Origin: Myxococcus vastator | Lineage (GTDB): Bacteria; Myxococcota; Myxococcia; Myxococcales; Myxococcaceae | Direction: 5' to 3' | NCBI RefSeq assembly: GCF_010894475.1 | Contig: NZ_JAAIYB010000016.1 | Span: 1 to 40,382 of the forward strand | Length of the DNA: 40,382 bases | In this document: positions 1-9,700 of the stretch, piece after piece | Position numbering within the stretch: position 1 is the stretch's first letter | Layout: each line of letters starts with the position of its first letter | Program-made: the position numbers and the translations under genes | The notes under the pieces: model-generated | Told to the model about the DNA's origin: nothing | Seen by the model: only the letters and a program-made list of their open reading frames with translations | Database searches by the model: none

Positions 1-618
1 GACCTCTGCAGTGATGCTGCGGCCATATCGATCTGGGTTACCAGGCCTCTCCAACATGCTCTTAGGCGCTCTGCCCATTCTATTAGCATGAGCCGGAATT
101 GTAATTCCATCATCAATGTACGACTTCGTCATAAACGTAACCTCGAAGTCGATCTTTTCTTCAATCTTTGCCGACTGACCATACTTGGATTCAAAAAACT
201 GATGAACCTTGGCCGTCAACTCCTGAATACGCTGCCTTGAACTGACGAGCCGTTGAATAAAAGCCTCCTTTGAGCCACTGACATCTCCTGCTGTTGCAAC
301 GCCTTCGACTTGGCCCGTCACATACTGATCAATCAAACTAGATGCATATGCCAACTGTTCCTGGCGGCGACGCTCCGTTTCAAGGACATCATCAAGCCGC
401 GAAGCGAAAACAGACGAAACACCAAATAGCGCAAGTGCTGCCAACCCCATCGCAATGGCCCTGAGCAGCAATGGCCCTACACCCAAACCATCCAACTCCT
501 TCGCAGCATAATACTCCGCAACAATGCCGCCATAAAAGCCTCCGAACGAAAAGAGAACACGAACAATACTTTTCTGCGTCGGACGAAGACCTGCGTACCA
601 ACCTATGAGTTTATTCAT
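1..618 (-). CDS. Two-TM membrane protein, 3' end cut by window edge
   Basis: An open frame of 206 codons runs from an ATG at 618 to the left edge without a stop. It begins MNKLIGWYAGLRPTQKS. Two hydrophobic segments are visible at about residues 18-37 and 48-71, followed by a charged, probably helical linker (about 73-145) and a soluble region from about 150 that is incomplete. The ATG lies 20 bases after the stop of the upstream kinase/deoxyribosyltransferase fusion gene, so the two are almost certainly co-transcribed. GC content is far below that of the host genes to the right. I do not recognise the soluble domain. The layout (short N-terminus, two TM helices, cytoplasmic sensor or effector region) is like that of membrane effectors paired with nucleotide-handling proteins in defence loci; that role is inference from layout only. 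Confidence 0.75.
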   Translation of the reverse strand, partial: MNKLIGWYAGLRPTQKSIVRVLFSFGGFYGGIVAEYYAAKELDGLGVGPLLLRAIAMGLAALALFGVSSVFASRLDDVLETERRRQEQLAYASSLIDQYVTGQVEGVATAGDVSGSKEAFIQRLVSSRQRIQELTAKVHQFFESKYGQSAKIEEKIDFEVTFMTKSYIDDGITIPAHANRMGRAPKSMLERPGNPDRYGRSITAEV

Positions 619-638
619 TGGCATTCAAACCTGCCCAC

Positions 639-2198
639 CTACCCTACCGGGAAAAACCTCTTTAAAAAGCTCTGAATCTCTTCCGACATCAGCAACTTTG
701 GAATATCCGTCAACCTGCGACAGGAAATCGAGAGCAACAAGTCATCCTTCGTCTGTATCCCGGCACCAACAAACGACTCGGGAATCTCCAGACAGTGAAC
801 AACAATACATGGCTTCTTAAGCCCTAGAGCCAACCCGAACTCATAATGAGTGCCGTGACTCAGTCCCGGAATTGCGACAATCATATCGCATTCCTCGACA
901 GCCTCCGTGCACCCCCTAAAGACCTTTTCAGCACTAAGCGTCCTTCTTCCCCACTTATTGACATCACGATGCGGAATAAAACTATGCACACCCATAACAC
1001 GAAGAGTTCTCTCGATACCCGTCAGCATGTTGCGATATCTTCCGGGAGCTATGACTCCGTGGGGGGCTTTCTCCGAAATCAATTCCTCTCCTCTCTTGAG
1101 AACCCCTTTAGCCTTGGCTGTAAATGGAGCAGCAACATACGCAGTTGGGTAGCGCGGCGTCACGCTCGCCACTGACAGCTTTGGCCCTTCATCGACAGAC
1201 TTAGGTTTGTCATATTGGACTCTGAAGAACAAAGGCTCACGACGAGTTGTCCCTCCGCCACCCGCCGCAGCGACTGCTTCAAACAAGCTAAGCTGCGCTT
1301 CCATAGGGGACCTTTGCCCCCACAACCACACAAACTCCGAACAAATATCCTTCGCGACTCCATCATTCAGCCAGTTATTCTTTTCACTATCAATACTCCA
1401 AACAGACGACTCACGATATCCCGACATCCACTGGGAGTAGAGTGAGCCAATCGCCTCCAGATGCCCCCTGGTATGCAGGGGCCTGTCATCTCTCGCGCGC
1501 GCCTTAATCCTGGAATACGCAATATCAATTGGCACATCGCAGAATATCACAAGTTCCGGAGACAGTATGCTTTGCGTAAAATGGCTCGCCAACGCCTTAT
1601 AGGTGTCAAATGACCGTTGATCTATGTCCCCCGACTCGAAGAAGCTGCGGGCAAACACATAGACATCTTCATAGATCGACCGATCGACAATCACCCTCCT
1701 GAATCTGCTAAGCGCGTCTGACAACTCAAGTGCCTTATGACACAGAAAGGCAATTTGAGTCTCATAGGCCCATCGACGAGGGTCTGCCTTTAGGTCGGAC
1801 AAATACGATTTCCCTACGGGGCTTTGCCCTACATAGTGATACCCCAATCGAGAAGCCATTGTTCTGGCAAGCGTTGTCTTCCCACTGGCTTGGAGTCCTG
1901 ATATAGCTACTAGATGCGGGAGCCCGCGCGGAGCAGTTCCAGCACTCAACTCCTGAGCGGTTCGAAGCCTCACTGCTTCCAGTTCAAAAGGAAGCCATAG
2001 CTCTTGAGGAACCTCAAGATAGCGGCAAATGCCACGCAGAACGGTCCGGCTGGGAAGTCTGATCCCTTGTTCCAAATGCGCAATAGCTGAACGATTCGAT
2101 TTCGGAGCGAGTCGTTCCGCCAGTTGGCTTTGTGTTAGGCGACGCGCCTGTCTGTAGATCTTTACTGCATCGCCAAGTTGTTGAAGGGATGCCGCCAT
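639..2198 (-). CDS. HTH - deoxynucleoside kinase-like - deoxyribosyltransferase-like fusion protein
   Basis: A 519-residue protein with three parts. Residues about 8-65 form an XRE-type helix-turn-helix. Residues about 95-290 look like the deoxynucleoside kinase (dNK) family: P-loop GLQASGKTT at 101-109, the DRS motif at 172-174 (DRSIYEDVYVFA), CDVP near 220 and an arginine-rich lid at 230-240. Residues about 350-470 look like the nucleoside 2-deoxyribosyltransferase / DNPH1 (RCL) fold: YVAAPF near 354, CDMIVAIPG at 437-445, and GTHYEFGLALGLKKP with Glu453 where these enzymes carry the catalytic glutamate. The inferred role is binding and phosphorylating or cleaving a (deoxy)nucleoside or nucleotide under control of the DNA-binding domain. 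It is the first gene of a two-gene unit with the two-TM protein. GC near 50% suggests horizontal transfer. Domain calls are from motifs, not a search. Confidence 0.85.
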   Translation of the reverse strand: MAASLQQLGDAVKIYRQARRLTQSQLAERLAPKSNRSAIAHLEQGIRLPSRTVLRGICRYLEVPQELWLPFELEAVRLRTAQELSAGTAPRGLPHLVAISGLQASGKTTLARTMASRLGYHYVGQSPVGKSYLSDLKADPRRWAYETQIAFLCHKALELSDALSRFRRVIVDRSIYEDVYVFARSFFESGDIDQRSFDTYKALASHFTQSILSPELVIFCDVPIDIAYSRIKARARDDRPLHTRGHLEAIGSLYSQWMSGYRESSVWSIDSEKNNWLNDGVAKDICSEFVWLWGQRSPMEAQLSLFEAVAAAGGGGTTRREPLFFRVQYDKPKSVDEGPKLSVASVTPRYPTAYVAAPFTAKAKGVLKRGEELISEKAPHGVIAPGRYRNMLTGIERTLRVMGVHSFIPHRDVNKWGRRTLSAEKVFRGCTEAVEECDMIVAIPGLSHGTHYEFGLALGLKKPCIVVHCLEIPESFVGAGIQTKDDLLLSISCRRLTDIPKLLMSEEIQSFLKRFFPVG

Positions 2199-2591
2199 TG
2201 AACGTTTAGGTGCGTGTTTCCAGTGAAGCTATGGCATTTCCGGTGCTCGTGCCAGCTTTCGAGTTGATTGGGCCCCCATGACAGCACTGGGTCGCCACAA
2301 CCCCACTCCGGGTCTCGGTTGACAGGACGGAGGCGCCTATCATTACTGCGTCAGGGGCCCACAGGTGGCCGTGGAGGCCCGGCGGGCGACGTGAGGCGCG
2401 GTGGTGGTTGGCGCGGTGATGGTTGTGGTGCGGTGTCAGGTGGGGCAGCGAGACAATCCGGTGGCATTCTCCCGCACCATCGCGAGCCGTGCGGTGGTGA
2501 TGCCAGCCGGGGAAGAGGCGGCCTTCGTCAGGGGAGGCTCAACTCCCCCTGGGCCTACCCCTGACGCGGTAGCGCTAGAGCGCCGAACAGG
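2199..2591. other. Gene-free stretch at island edge
   Basis: This is the upstream region of the HTH-kinase fusion (2199-2270, lower GC) followed by high-GC sequence. Frames here are short and show no family motif. I see no gene. The lower-GC part presumably holds the fusion gene promoter, but no box is convincing. Confidence 0.4.
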
Positions 2592-2882
2592 TTAGGTCAC
2601 GCCGCGAGTTGGTAGGTAGCGCGCGGCGACCTCAAGGTTTTGGACGACGACGACCGCGAGTCGCCTGAAGTCAAAGAGGTTGCGACGCGTGCCGCGGTAT
2701 CGGGCCTTCGAGCCCTGGCGGTTGGCGAGATGTGCCAGGCAATGCTCGACGCCGACCCGCTCGCGGAGTTGTGCGCGGCCCGCGCGCGACTGCAGACGTG
2801 AGCGAAGGCGCTGCTGGACCCGCTCGTCGTCGCCCATTGTTGCCGAGCACGTTTGTTGATGGCCGGGTGAGTCCGCTGGATG
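2592..2882 (-). pseudogene. Transposase C-terminal remnant
   Basis: The minus-strand frame ending in TAA at 2592-2594 reads RVGVEHCLAHLANRQGSKAR, then YRGTRRNLFDFRRLAVVVVQ and NLEVAARYL. This is the C-terminal signature of DDE transposases of the IS1182-like kind (VEHxLAH, QGxxARYRGxRxNLFDxRRxA, NL). The glutamate of the VEH motif is retained. The frame has no plausible start: upstream of about 2840 the sequence makes no sense in this frame and no other frame continues the family, so the rest has been lost or eroded. It is evidence of an old insertion beside the low-GC island. Family assignment is from memory of the motif. Confidence 0.6.
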
Positions 2883-3168
2883 ATGGACGCCGGAATCCCG
2901 AGTCGGTTCAAGGCCCTTCGGCCGCCTGGCGGCGGTGCCCTCCGGGCAGCTTGAGCCGCCTCGTGCTCCGGCTCAAGCTGCAACCGTCGATTCCCCAAAG
3001 GGAATCGCCTCAAGAAGAGGCCATCATCGGCGGTGACACCCGGCCGCGCGCGCTCGTGATGGACTCCAGTGGTTTCGCGCGATTGCTGGAGGTGCCCATC
3101 AACGAGCCGGTCCGTGGAACGCCGTGGAACCATCAAAAAGCGTGCGCGACAACATTTGGGAGCGGCCG
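2883..3168. other. Eroded mobile-element DNA, no gene seen
   Basis: The sequence between the transposase and recombinase remnants has overlapping short frames on both strands without recognisable motifs. It is probably decayed mobile-element sequence. Confidence 0.35.
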
Positions 3169-3366
3169 CTAAACCGGAAGCGGATGGGGGCGCGGTGGGG
3201 CTGAGTTCCGCACCACCGACGCAGCATGCGGGCCAACCACAGCCACCGGGAGCACCTCTGCAATCGACCCCTCGATTGACTGGAAGCTGAGCTGCACCAA
3301 GCCCGCGCGCATGTCCTCCACATCGAGGTGCCCGTAGACGCCTGACGTAGCGGTGAGGCTGGGCGG
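3169..3366 (-). pseudogene. Tyrosine recombinase (integrase) C-terminal remnant
   Basis: The minus-strand frame ending in TAG at 3169 contains PPSLTATSGVYGHLDVEDMR followed by AGLVQLSF. This is the last motif of phage-type tyrosine recombinases, where the tyrosine of the YGHLDxEDxR segment is the DNA-cleaving nucleophile. Only about 65 residues of this end survive. The upstream Arg and His-X-X-Arg motifs are absent, because that frame runs into the oppositely phased giant-protein gene at 3420. It sits exactly between the low-GC island and the host operon, as expected for an integrase remnant at an island border. No attachment-site repeat was identified. Confidence 0.5.
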
Positions 3367-3419
3367 CCCCGCCGCGCCATCAAGACACTCCCTTCCGCGG
3401 GACGCCTCGCCTCCCCCGC

Positions 3420-6400
3420 TCAGGACAGGTACTCGATGGCGAAGAGCTCCGCCCACAGGGGCGTCTCCTCGGCCACTGCCTTGCCGTCCGGGTTGGCCTG
3501 GCGCAGGAGCGCGTCGGTGATGGGCGCCGCGTCGGCGGTGCGCTTGAGCGGCTCCACGAAGCCGCCCCCGCCGGTCTCCAGCACCTCCGACACCACGTCG
3601 AACGCGGTGGACAGGTCCCCCAGGCGCACGAAGCCGGGGTGGGCCATGTTGCCCTCCGTGGCGGGGATGCCCAGTCTCCGGGCCATCAGCGTCCGACGGA
3701 AGTGGGCGATGGAGGGACACACGTCCTGCTCGTACACCGTGTCGGTGAAGACCAGGTCGCTGCTGGCGTCGAACGTCAGCCCGCGGCGGCGCAGCGTGCT
3801 GGAGCCCACCAGCGCCCAGGTGTCGTCCACGATGATGCTCGTCGTCGCCAGCCGGCTCGGACGGCCAGGAAAGCCCATGGGGTGGAAGACGCGCTTGCGG
3901 TCCGCCGGCAGCGAGTCCAGCCGCGCCTGGCGGTCCTTCATCTCGTAGTCGATGAAGTTCTGGAACCGGGGCGGGTAGTCCGTCTGCCTCGGCGTGCACA
4001 GCACCACCTGCAGCGTCGGCACCTCCATCATCCGCGCCAGCAACACGCTGAAGAGGTCCTCGGGCGCGGGCGTCTGGGTGCCCTGCACCAGGCGGGTGGT
4101 GCCCAGGCCCGGCGTCTCGATGTAGACGAACCGCCGCGCCCGGCCCAGCGCCGCCCGCAGCGCCCACTCGGTGTCGCGCCGCCCGTACACCGCCGTCACC
4201 ACGCGCCGGTCCAGCTCATGGAACAGCCGCTGCTTGCGCAGGTTGGCCGTGGCCACGGGCAGGTTCAGGTCGGTGACGGCCTGGTTCACCTCATCGCGGA
4301 TGTCCGTCAGCATCTGCCGCGTGGGGGCCGCCACCTCGATGTCGTTGCCGTCCACCGTGACGGTCTTCCCCTGCAGCCGGGTATCAATCCAGTCCACCAG
4401 GTCCGAAAAGTTGTTGGCGGGGTTCGTCCACCCGGCCCGCGCCGTGGCGTAGTCGCCCATCTCGTCCTTGAGGAAGTACAGGCCCGGCATCTCGGCCAGC
4501 GGCGCGGTGTTCTGGAGCACCGCGCCCGCGAAGGTGCCGGCCGCGGGCGCCGCGGGCGCATCCCAGACCTGCCCGAAGAGCACGAACAGCCCCGTCGGGA
4601 GGAACCGCGTGCGCCGCAGCCCCAGCACCGTCAGGTCATGCCTCAGCAACCCGCCCGAGGTGGACACGCCGACGGACTGGACCTCGCGCCCCCCTGGCCC
4701 GCCCGGCGAGCCCAGGCGCGACTGCGCGGACAGCGTCTCCGGCGTGAGCCGGCCTCCGGAGATGACGGCGCTGGTGAAGCTGGACACCACCAGGTCCCGG
4801 CACGCCATGGTGGGAAAGCGCGGGGGCTCACGCCCCACGGGCCCTGGCGCGCCCGGGTTCTCCGCCTCCACGCCCACCAGGCCCCAGAGCAGGTCCAGCG
4901 CGCTGCTGGCTCCCGGCGGTGTCAGCCCCAGCACCCGGGCGCTGCACGTGCTCTTGTACACGCCGGCCAGGCCCAGGGCGTTGGCCACCGGCGCCACGGG
5001 CAGGTTGGTGTCCGGCACGGTGTCGCTGGCTGCGAGGCTCACGTCCTGGTTGCCGAAGATGCGGGCCACCGGCGAACCATTCATCAACTGGTCGCTGACG
5101 AGCGCCAGGTCGTAGCGCAGCACCGCATTGGTAGGAATGCTCTTCACCGTCCCATCCAGGCCCACCAGACCGAAGGGGTCCTTCAGCACCAACGACACGG
5201 ACGTCTGATTCGCGGCCACCACCGCGCCCGCCCCGTCGCCCCGCGTCACCACCGCGTCCTCGGAGAACTTCCGGGGGAAGACGTGCACCGCCGTTCCCGG
5301 CTCCAGGTTGTTCAGCGTCAGCAGCACGTCCGGCGTGGTCGCCCCCTGCACAGTGATGTACGCCGCGCCCCCATTGAAGCTCCGCGCGGTGAGGTAGTCG
5401 GGCGGCAGCGCCCCGGGCCCGGTCACCGGCTGCGGCGCGAAGGCGGGCCACTTCGAGCCCGCGCCCACCACGGCGGGCACGGTGAAGGTGTCGTCCAGGG
5501 CCTGCGCCACGCACTGGAACTGGCTGTTGGGGGGAGCCCCCGCCAGCACCGCCTGCGCCGCGCCCAGCACGTCGTTGCCGTCCGGCAGCGGGGTGAGCGT
5601 CTCCGCCATGCGCACCGCCGGGCGCTGCTCCAGCGCCACGCCGTTGGCGCGCGCGAAGTCCGGGTCCGGCGTGCCGAGCAGGAACGCTTCCAGGTCCAGC
5701 ACCCGCACGGTGAAGAAGTCGCGGAACATGGCCGGGCGCGGTCCCGGCTGAGCGCCGGTGATGACGCCCGACAGGTCCGGAAGCGGCGTGGGCGGCGTGA
5801 AGGCCGCCCCCAGCGTGCCCCGGTGCGGCGAGCCCAGCACCCGCGAGGCGGGCTGGCCCCCGTTCCGGGTGACGGTGCCCCCAAGGCCATTGGTCAAGTC
5901 GCACAGGCCGGTGGCGGCATCCACCGCGCCAATGCCGCCCAGGCCCGCGCCTGAGTGAGGCTGGCCCTCCGGGCCGCACAGCCGCAGCCGCACCCGGTTC
6001 GGGTTTCCCTGGGAGAGGACCTGGGCCAGGCCTCCCAGCAGGTTCTGCGCCGGGGGGTCCACAATCATCAGCGGCAGCCACATCAGCGACGGGTGGTACG
6101 CCAGGAGGATGTTGAGCGCGGAGAACACCGCCAGCGGGTCAATGGGCTGCCCGTGCACGTCGTAGATGCGCAGGTCCTCGTACTGGCCCAGCTCATCCCC
6201 CGGGTTCACTCCGCCGTTGAGCTTGAGCGCCAGGTTGGGCGTCATGTCCTGCGCGGAATAGAAGAAGTACTTCGGCACCGGGCGCACCGGCACGCCGCGC
6301 GGGTTCACCGGGTTGCCTGGCACCGCGGGCGTCTCCAGCAGCTCGCAGTACAGGCGGGACAGGCGCGCGTAGAGCTGCGGGAAGAGCGTGACGAGCACCC

Positions 6401-6686
6401 CCGTGCCCTGCTCCGGCGTCCCGTCCGCGCGCACCAGCGGCACACCCAGGGGCAGGTTGGCCGAGGTGTCCACCTGCCGCATCGTCCCCGCCATCATGGC
6501 AATCCAGGTCGCCGGGGTGTTGGCGCCCTGCACCAGGCCCCGCAGGGTGAGGGGGGGCTGCCCGTTGGGGTCCTCCGAGGACGTGACGGTGACCCCATCC
6601 ACCCATGGGCTCCAGGCGATGCGGGGCATGGCCAGTCCGAAGGCCTGCATCCCCAGCTTGCTCAGGACGTTCATCACGATGGTCAT
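3420..6686 (-). CDS. 1088-aa protein with degenerate phospholipase-D-like C-terminal domain
   Basis: Third gene of a three-gene operon. The ATG follows AAGGAGAGGGG at good distance, 16 bases after the previous stop. There is no signal peptide (start MTIVMNVLSKLGMQAFG). The first two thirds are beta-rich, Pro/Gly/Val-rich and unrecognised. From about residue 840 the protein resembles the phospholipase D fold: RRFVYIETPGLG, then TLQVVLCTPR, then IIVDDTWALVGSSTLRRRGL and TFDASSDLVFTD. The VDD, GSS and SSD positions match the second half of an HKD domain. The expected His and Lys of HxK(x)4D are Ala and Thr (ATTSIIVD), so a hydrolase is unlikely. It may be a binding or structural version of the fold. 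Product and cell location are unknown. Confidence 0.85.
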   Translation of the reverse strand: MTIVMNVLSKLGMQAFGLAMPRIAWSPWVDGVTVTSSEDPNGQPPLTLRGLVQGANTPATWIAMMAGTMRQVDTSANLPLGVPLVRADGTPEQGTGVLVTLFPQLYARLSRLYCELLETPAVPGNPVNPRGVPVRPVPKYFFYSAQDMTPNLALKLNGGVNPGDELGQYEDLRIYDVHGQPIDPLAVFSALNILLAYHPSLMWLPLMIVDPPAQNLLGGLAQVLSQGNPNRVRLRLCGPEGQPHSGAGLGGIGAVDAATGLCDLTNGLGGTVTRNGGQPASRVLGSPHRGTLGAAFTPPTPLPDLSGVITGAQPGPRPAMFRDFFTVRVLDLEAFLLGTPDPDFARANGVALEQRPAVRMAETLTPLPDGNDVLGAAQAVLAGAPPNSQFQCVAQALDDTFTVPAVVGAGSKWPAFAPQPVTGPGALPPDYLTARSFNGGAAYITVQGATTPDVLLTLNNLEPGTAVHVFPRKFSEDAVVTRGDGAGAVVAANQTSVSLVLKDPFGLVGLDGTVKSIPTNAVLRYDLALVSDQLMNGSPVARIFGNQDVSLAASDTVPDTNLPVAPVANALGLAGVYKSTCSARVLGLTPPGASSALDLLWGLVGVEAENPGAPGPVGREPPRFPTMACRDLVVSSFTSAVISGGRLTPETLSAQSRLGSPGGPGGREVQSVGVSTSGGLLRHDLTVLGLRRTRFLPTGLFVLFGQVWDAPAAPAAGTFAGAVLQNTAPLAEMPGLYFLKDEMGDYATARAGWTNPANNFSDLVDWIDTRLQGKTVTVDGNDIEVAAPTRQMLTDIRDEVNQAVTDLNLPVATANLRKQRLFHELDRRVVTAVYGRRDTEWALRAALGRARRFVYIETPGLGTTRLVQGTQTPAPEDLFSVLLARMMEVPTLQVVLCTPRQTDYPPRFQNFIDYEMKDRQARLDSLPADRKRVFHPMGFPGRPSRLATTSIIVDDTWALVGSSTLRRRGLTFDASSDLVFTDTVYEQDVCPSIAHFRRTLMARRLGIPATEGNMAHPGFVRLGDLSTAFDVVSEVLETGGGGFVEPLKRTADAAPITDALLRQANPDGKAVAEETPLWAELFAIEYLS

Positions 6687-6702
6687 GGCGTGGCCCCTCT
6701 CC

Positions 6703-9700
6703 TTACGGCCCGTTGAACAGCTGCGCGATGGGCACTTCCGTGGCCCGCCCCAGCGGATCCACCAGCCGCAGCACGAAGGGCGAGCCCCAGATGGGCCGCT
6801 GGTACGACTGCTGCGTCTGCGGGTCCGTCACCATCTCCGTCTTTCCCAGCAGCTTCACGTACAGCCGGTACTGCGCGGGGAAGGCGTTGTTCGGGCTGCG
6901 GAAGAACCGCAGCAGGTGCCCCGCCTGCAGGACGGTCGCCACCATGACGTCGGGATTGGGGAACGCCCCCTGCGCCGCCAGCTCGTGCGTCTTCGCCTGG
7001 AGCACCCGGTTCCGCGTGGGCACGCCCCGGGCCGACACGCCCGTCTGGTACAGCTCGATGAGGGCCACGCCCAGGGGCGACAGCCGGTGTGGCAGGTCCG
7101 TCTGGAAGGTGAGCATGTTGACGCGGTCGTTCGCGTCCACCCAGGTGTTCCCCAGGAAGTCGAGCGACGGCGGAGCCGGCGGCGTGTGGAACACCTCCAC
7201 CACGCTGGACGCCTCGGACTCGCCCGGGTAGCGCCCATGCATCACCGGGTCGTCGGGCTGCATGCCGCCCAGCGCCTGCGCCCGGTAGTAGAACGGGAAC
7301 CAGGACGGCGCCTGCGCGTCCACGAGCACCCGCGTCTCCACCAGCTCCGCGCTGCCCAGAGACTTCGGCACCAGCTCCGTCTGCCACTGCGGCGCGGTGT
7401 GGCCGTACGCCGCGGGCCCCATCAGCCCCACGTCCCGGGCCTGCACCTCGCGGCGGACGCGGTGGAGCCGGAAGCCGTCTGCCTCGGGCCCGGGCCCGGG
7501 GTGCACGGTGAGCCGGATGCCCCCCGGCTCCGAGCGCGCCATCAGCACTGGCTGGCCCGGCTGCACCCGCTCCGGCACGCCCACCGCGTACATCTCCGAC
7601 GAGCGCGTGGACTCCACGCCCGTCTTCGACACCGCGGAGAAGCGATAGAGGAAGAGCATTCCCGACGAGCCCGGCAGGTCCGCCTCGAACTCCGTCGCCT
7701 TCAGGGGCTTCTCGTTGAGGCGGGTGAAGACGCGGATGGAGTCCTCATCGTCGGACAAGGCCGCGTTGCGCACGGTGTCCTTGAGCAGCAGCGCGCGCTC
7801 CTGGATGCCCTCGGGCAGGGCCAGGTTGGCCTTCTTCGCCAGCGCGGACTCGGTGGCCATCCACACCATGTAGCCGTCCGCGGCCGGGTCCCCATCCCAC
7901 GTCAGCCGGGCGCGAGCCTTACCGATGACATCCGGCAGCGACGTCCACTTCACCTGCGGCGGCGTCAGGTCCACGGCGGGCGGCGTGGGGTCGAAGACGT
8001 ACGTGACGCGAGGCCCCACCGACGTGCTCCACGCGCCGGGCGCGGGAGGCACGGGGCGCACCGCCTCACTGCCGCGCGCATAGGCGGCATAGCCCACCTT
8101 CTTCTGGGACGCGGTGAAGTCCACCGCGCCGCCGTCCAGGATGAGCCGGTAGCGCCGCACGTCCGAGTTGCCGTCCGCCACCGCCCCCAGCACCTGCACG
8201 GTGCCATGCCCCGCGTGGGCGGCGCTGGCGAGGTAGGGCTGCTGAGCGCCGTCGAAGCGCACGTGCACCGGCGTCCCCGCGCCCGCCGGCGTCAGCGCGA
8301 AGCCCGCGGGCGGCGCGGGGTCCGGATCCACGCCCTCGCCGGGGAAGAAGCGCCCGGTGAGTTCGATGGTGTGTGGGCTGCGGTCTCCCCAGTCCCAGGC
8401 GAAGTCCACCACCCACCTGCCGTGGAGGGTGGCGCCGGTCTCCCCCGGGTTGGGCTCGAACATCACCTTGTCCACGCCGGGCCGGGCCACCGCGTCCGCG
8501 GTGGAGTTGAAGGACGCCTGCGTCCAGGAGGTGGACCAGCGGCCGAAGACATCCGTGCCGATGACGAAGTAGCGCGTGGTGTTGCCGCCGCTGTAGGGCT
8601 GCCGGCCGTACCGGTCCACGTAGTGCGAGCGGGTGCCAGGCATCACCACGCCCTCCACCGTCCCCGGCCGACCGGGCACATAGGGCTGGTAGCCCTTGCC
8701 GCCCAGGCGGGGCCCGTTGAGGATGACGGGCGTGGCGGCCGCCCGCTCCGCGACCAGGCCATAAGACTGGGGCAGGAGCGACGGCAGCCACTCGAGCCGG
8801 CGGGACTCGTAGGCCTGCGTGTCCCGCGACGGCGGCCTGTCGCGCGACAGCAGCGAGGCGCTCAGGGACTGCGCGGCCGCGGGCTCCGGGCGCACCTCGG
8901 CGATGGCGGCCAACTCCACGTCCCACTCCACATGGGTGCCCACCACCTGGGCCAGCACGTGGAAGGGCGCGACCACCATGTAGTCATGGGGAAGGTCCAC
9001 CAGGCCCGTGGGCCGCACGTACGAGGAGGGCAGCGGCAGGTTCAGCCCGCCGCCCCTGGGCGAGGACACGGTGGACGGGGGCGGAAGGTCGATGGTGCCG
9101 TACCCCAGTCCGGTGGCCGCGAAGCTGTCGGTGGCCACGTTCATCATCGACGTGCCCACCACCGGCAGGCGGAACGTCGTCGTGCCCTCGGGAGGCACGT
9201 TCTGTCCCACCTGGGCGAGCCCGTCCAACTCGTGGGTGACGACGAAGTCGCGCTGCTGCCGCGTCGGGTCGCTGTCCACCGTCTGCGACAGGCATGCGCG
9301 CACCGCCCGGAAGAAGGAGCGCCCGCCCGAGCCCGCGCGGCCGTTCACCATCTCCTGGAGGAAGAGCACCGGGTCCGGCGCGGGCCAGGCCGGAGACACC
9401 ACCACGCCAGGAACCGGCGGCGGGTCCACCTGCATCAGCGCGGCGATCTCCAGCCGGAACTGCGCGGCGTTGTACCCCGTCATGCTCGCGGGCGCGTAGC
9501 CCTGGAGCATGGCGCCGGCATAGACGGGCGCGGCCGCCTCGCCCGCCTTGTAGGGCAGCCCCACCACTTGGATGGGCTGGTTCCAGGTGACCAGGTTCAC
9601 CAGCGTCTCCTGGGGAATGCCCACCAGCGTGTTCACCGTGCCCACGCCGCTGAAGCCCAGGCTGGCGATGCCGTGCGCCCGGAAGCGCCCCCAGCCAGAC

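Noticed and set aside
392-601. Minus-strand 69-codon frame rich in Cys
   Set aside because: It is another frame of the two-TM protein gene, whose own frame is open to the window edge and gives a sensible protein.
3639-5954. Plus-strand open frame of 771 codons
   Set aside because: Antisense shadow of the 1088-aa gene with the same unlikely composition.
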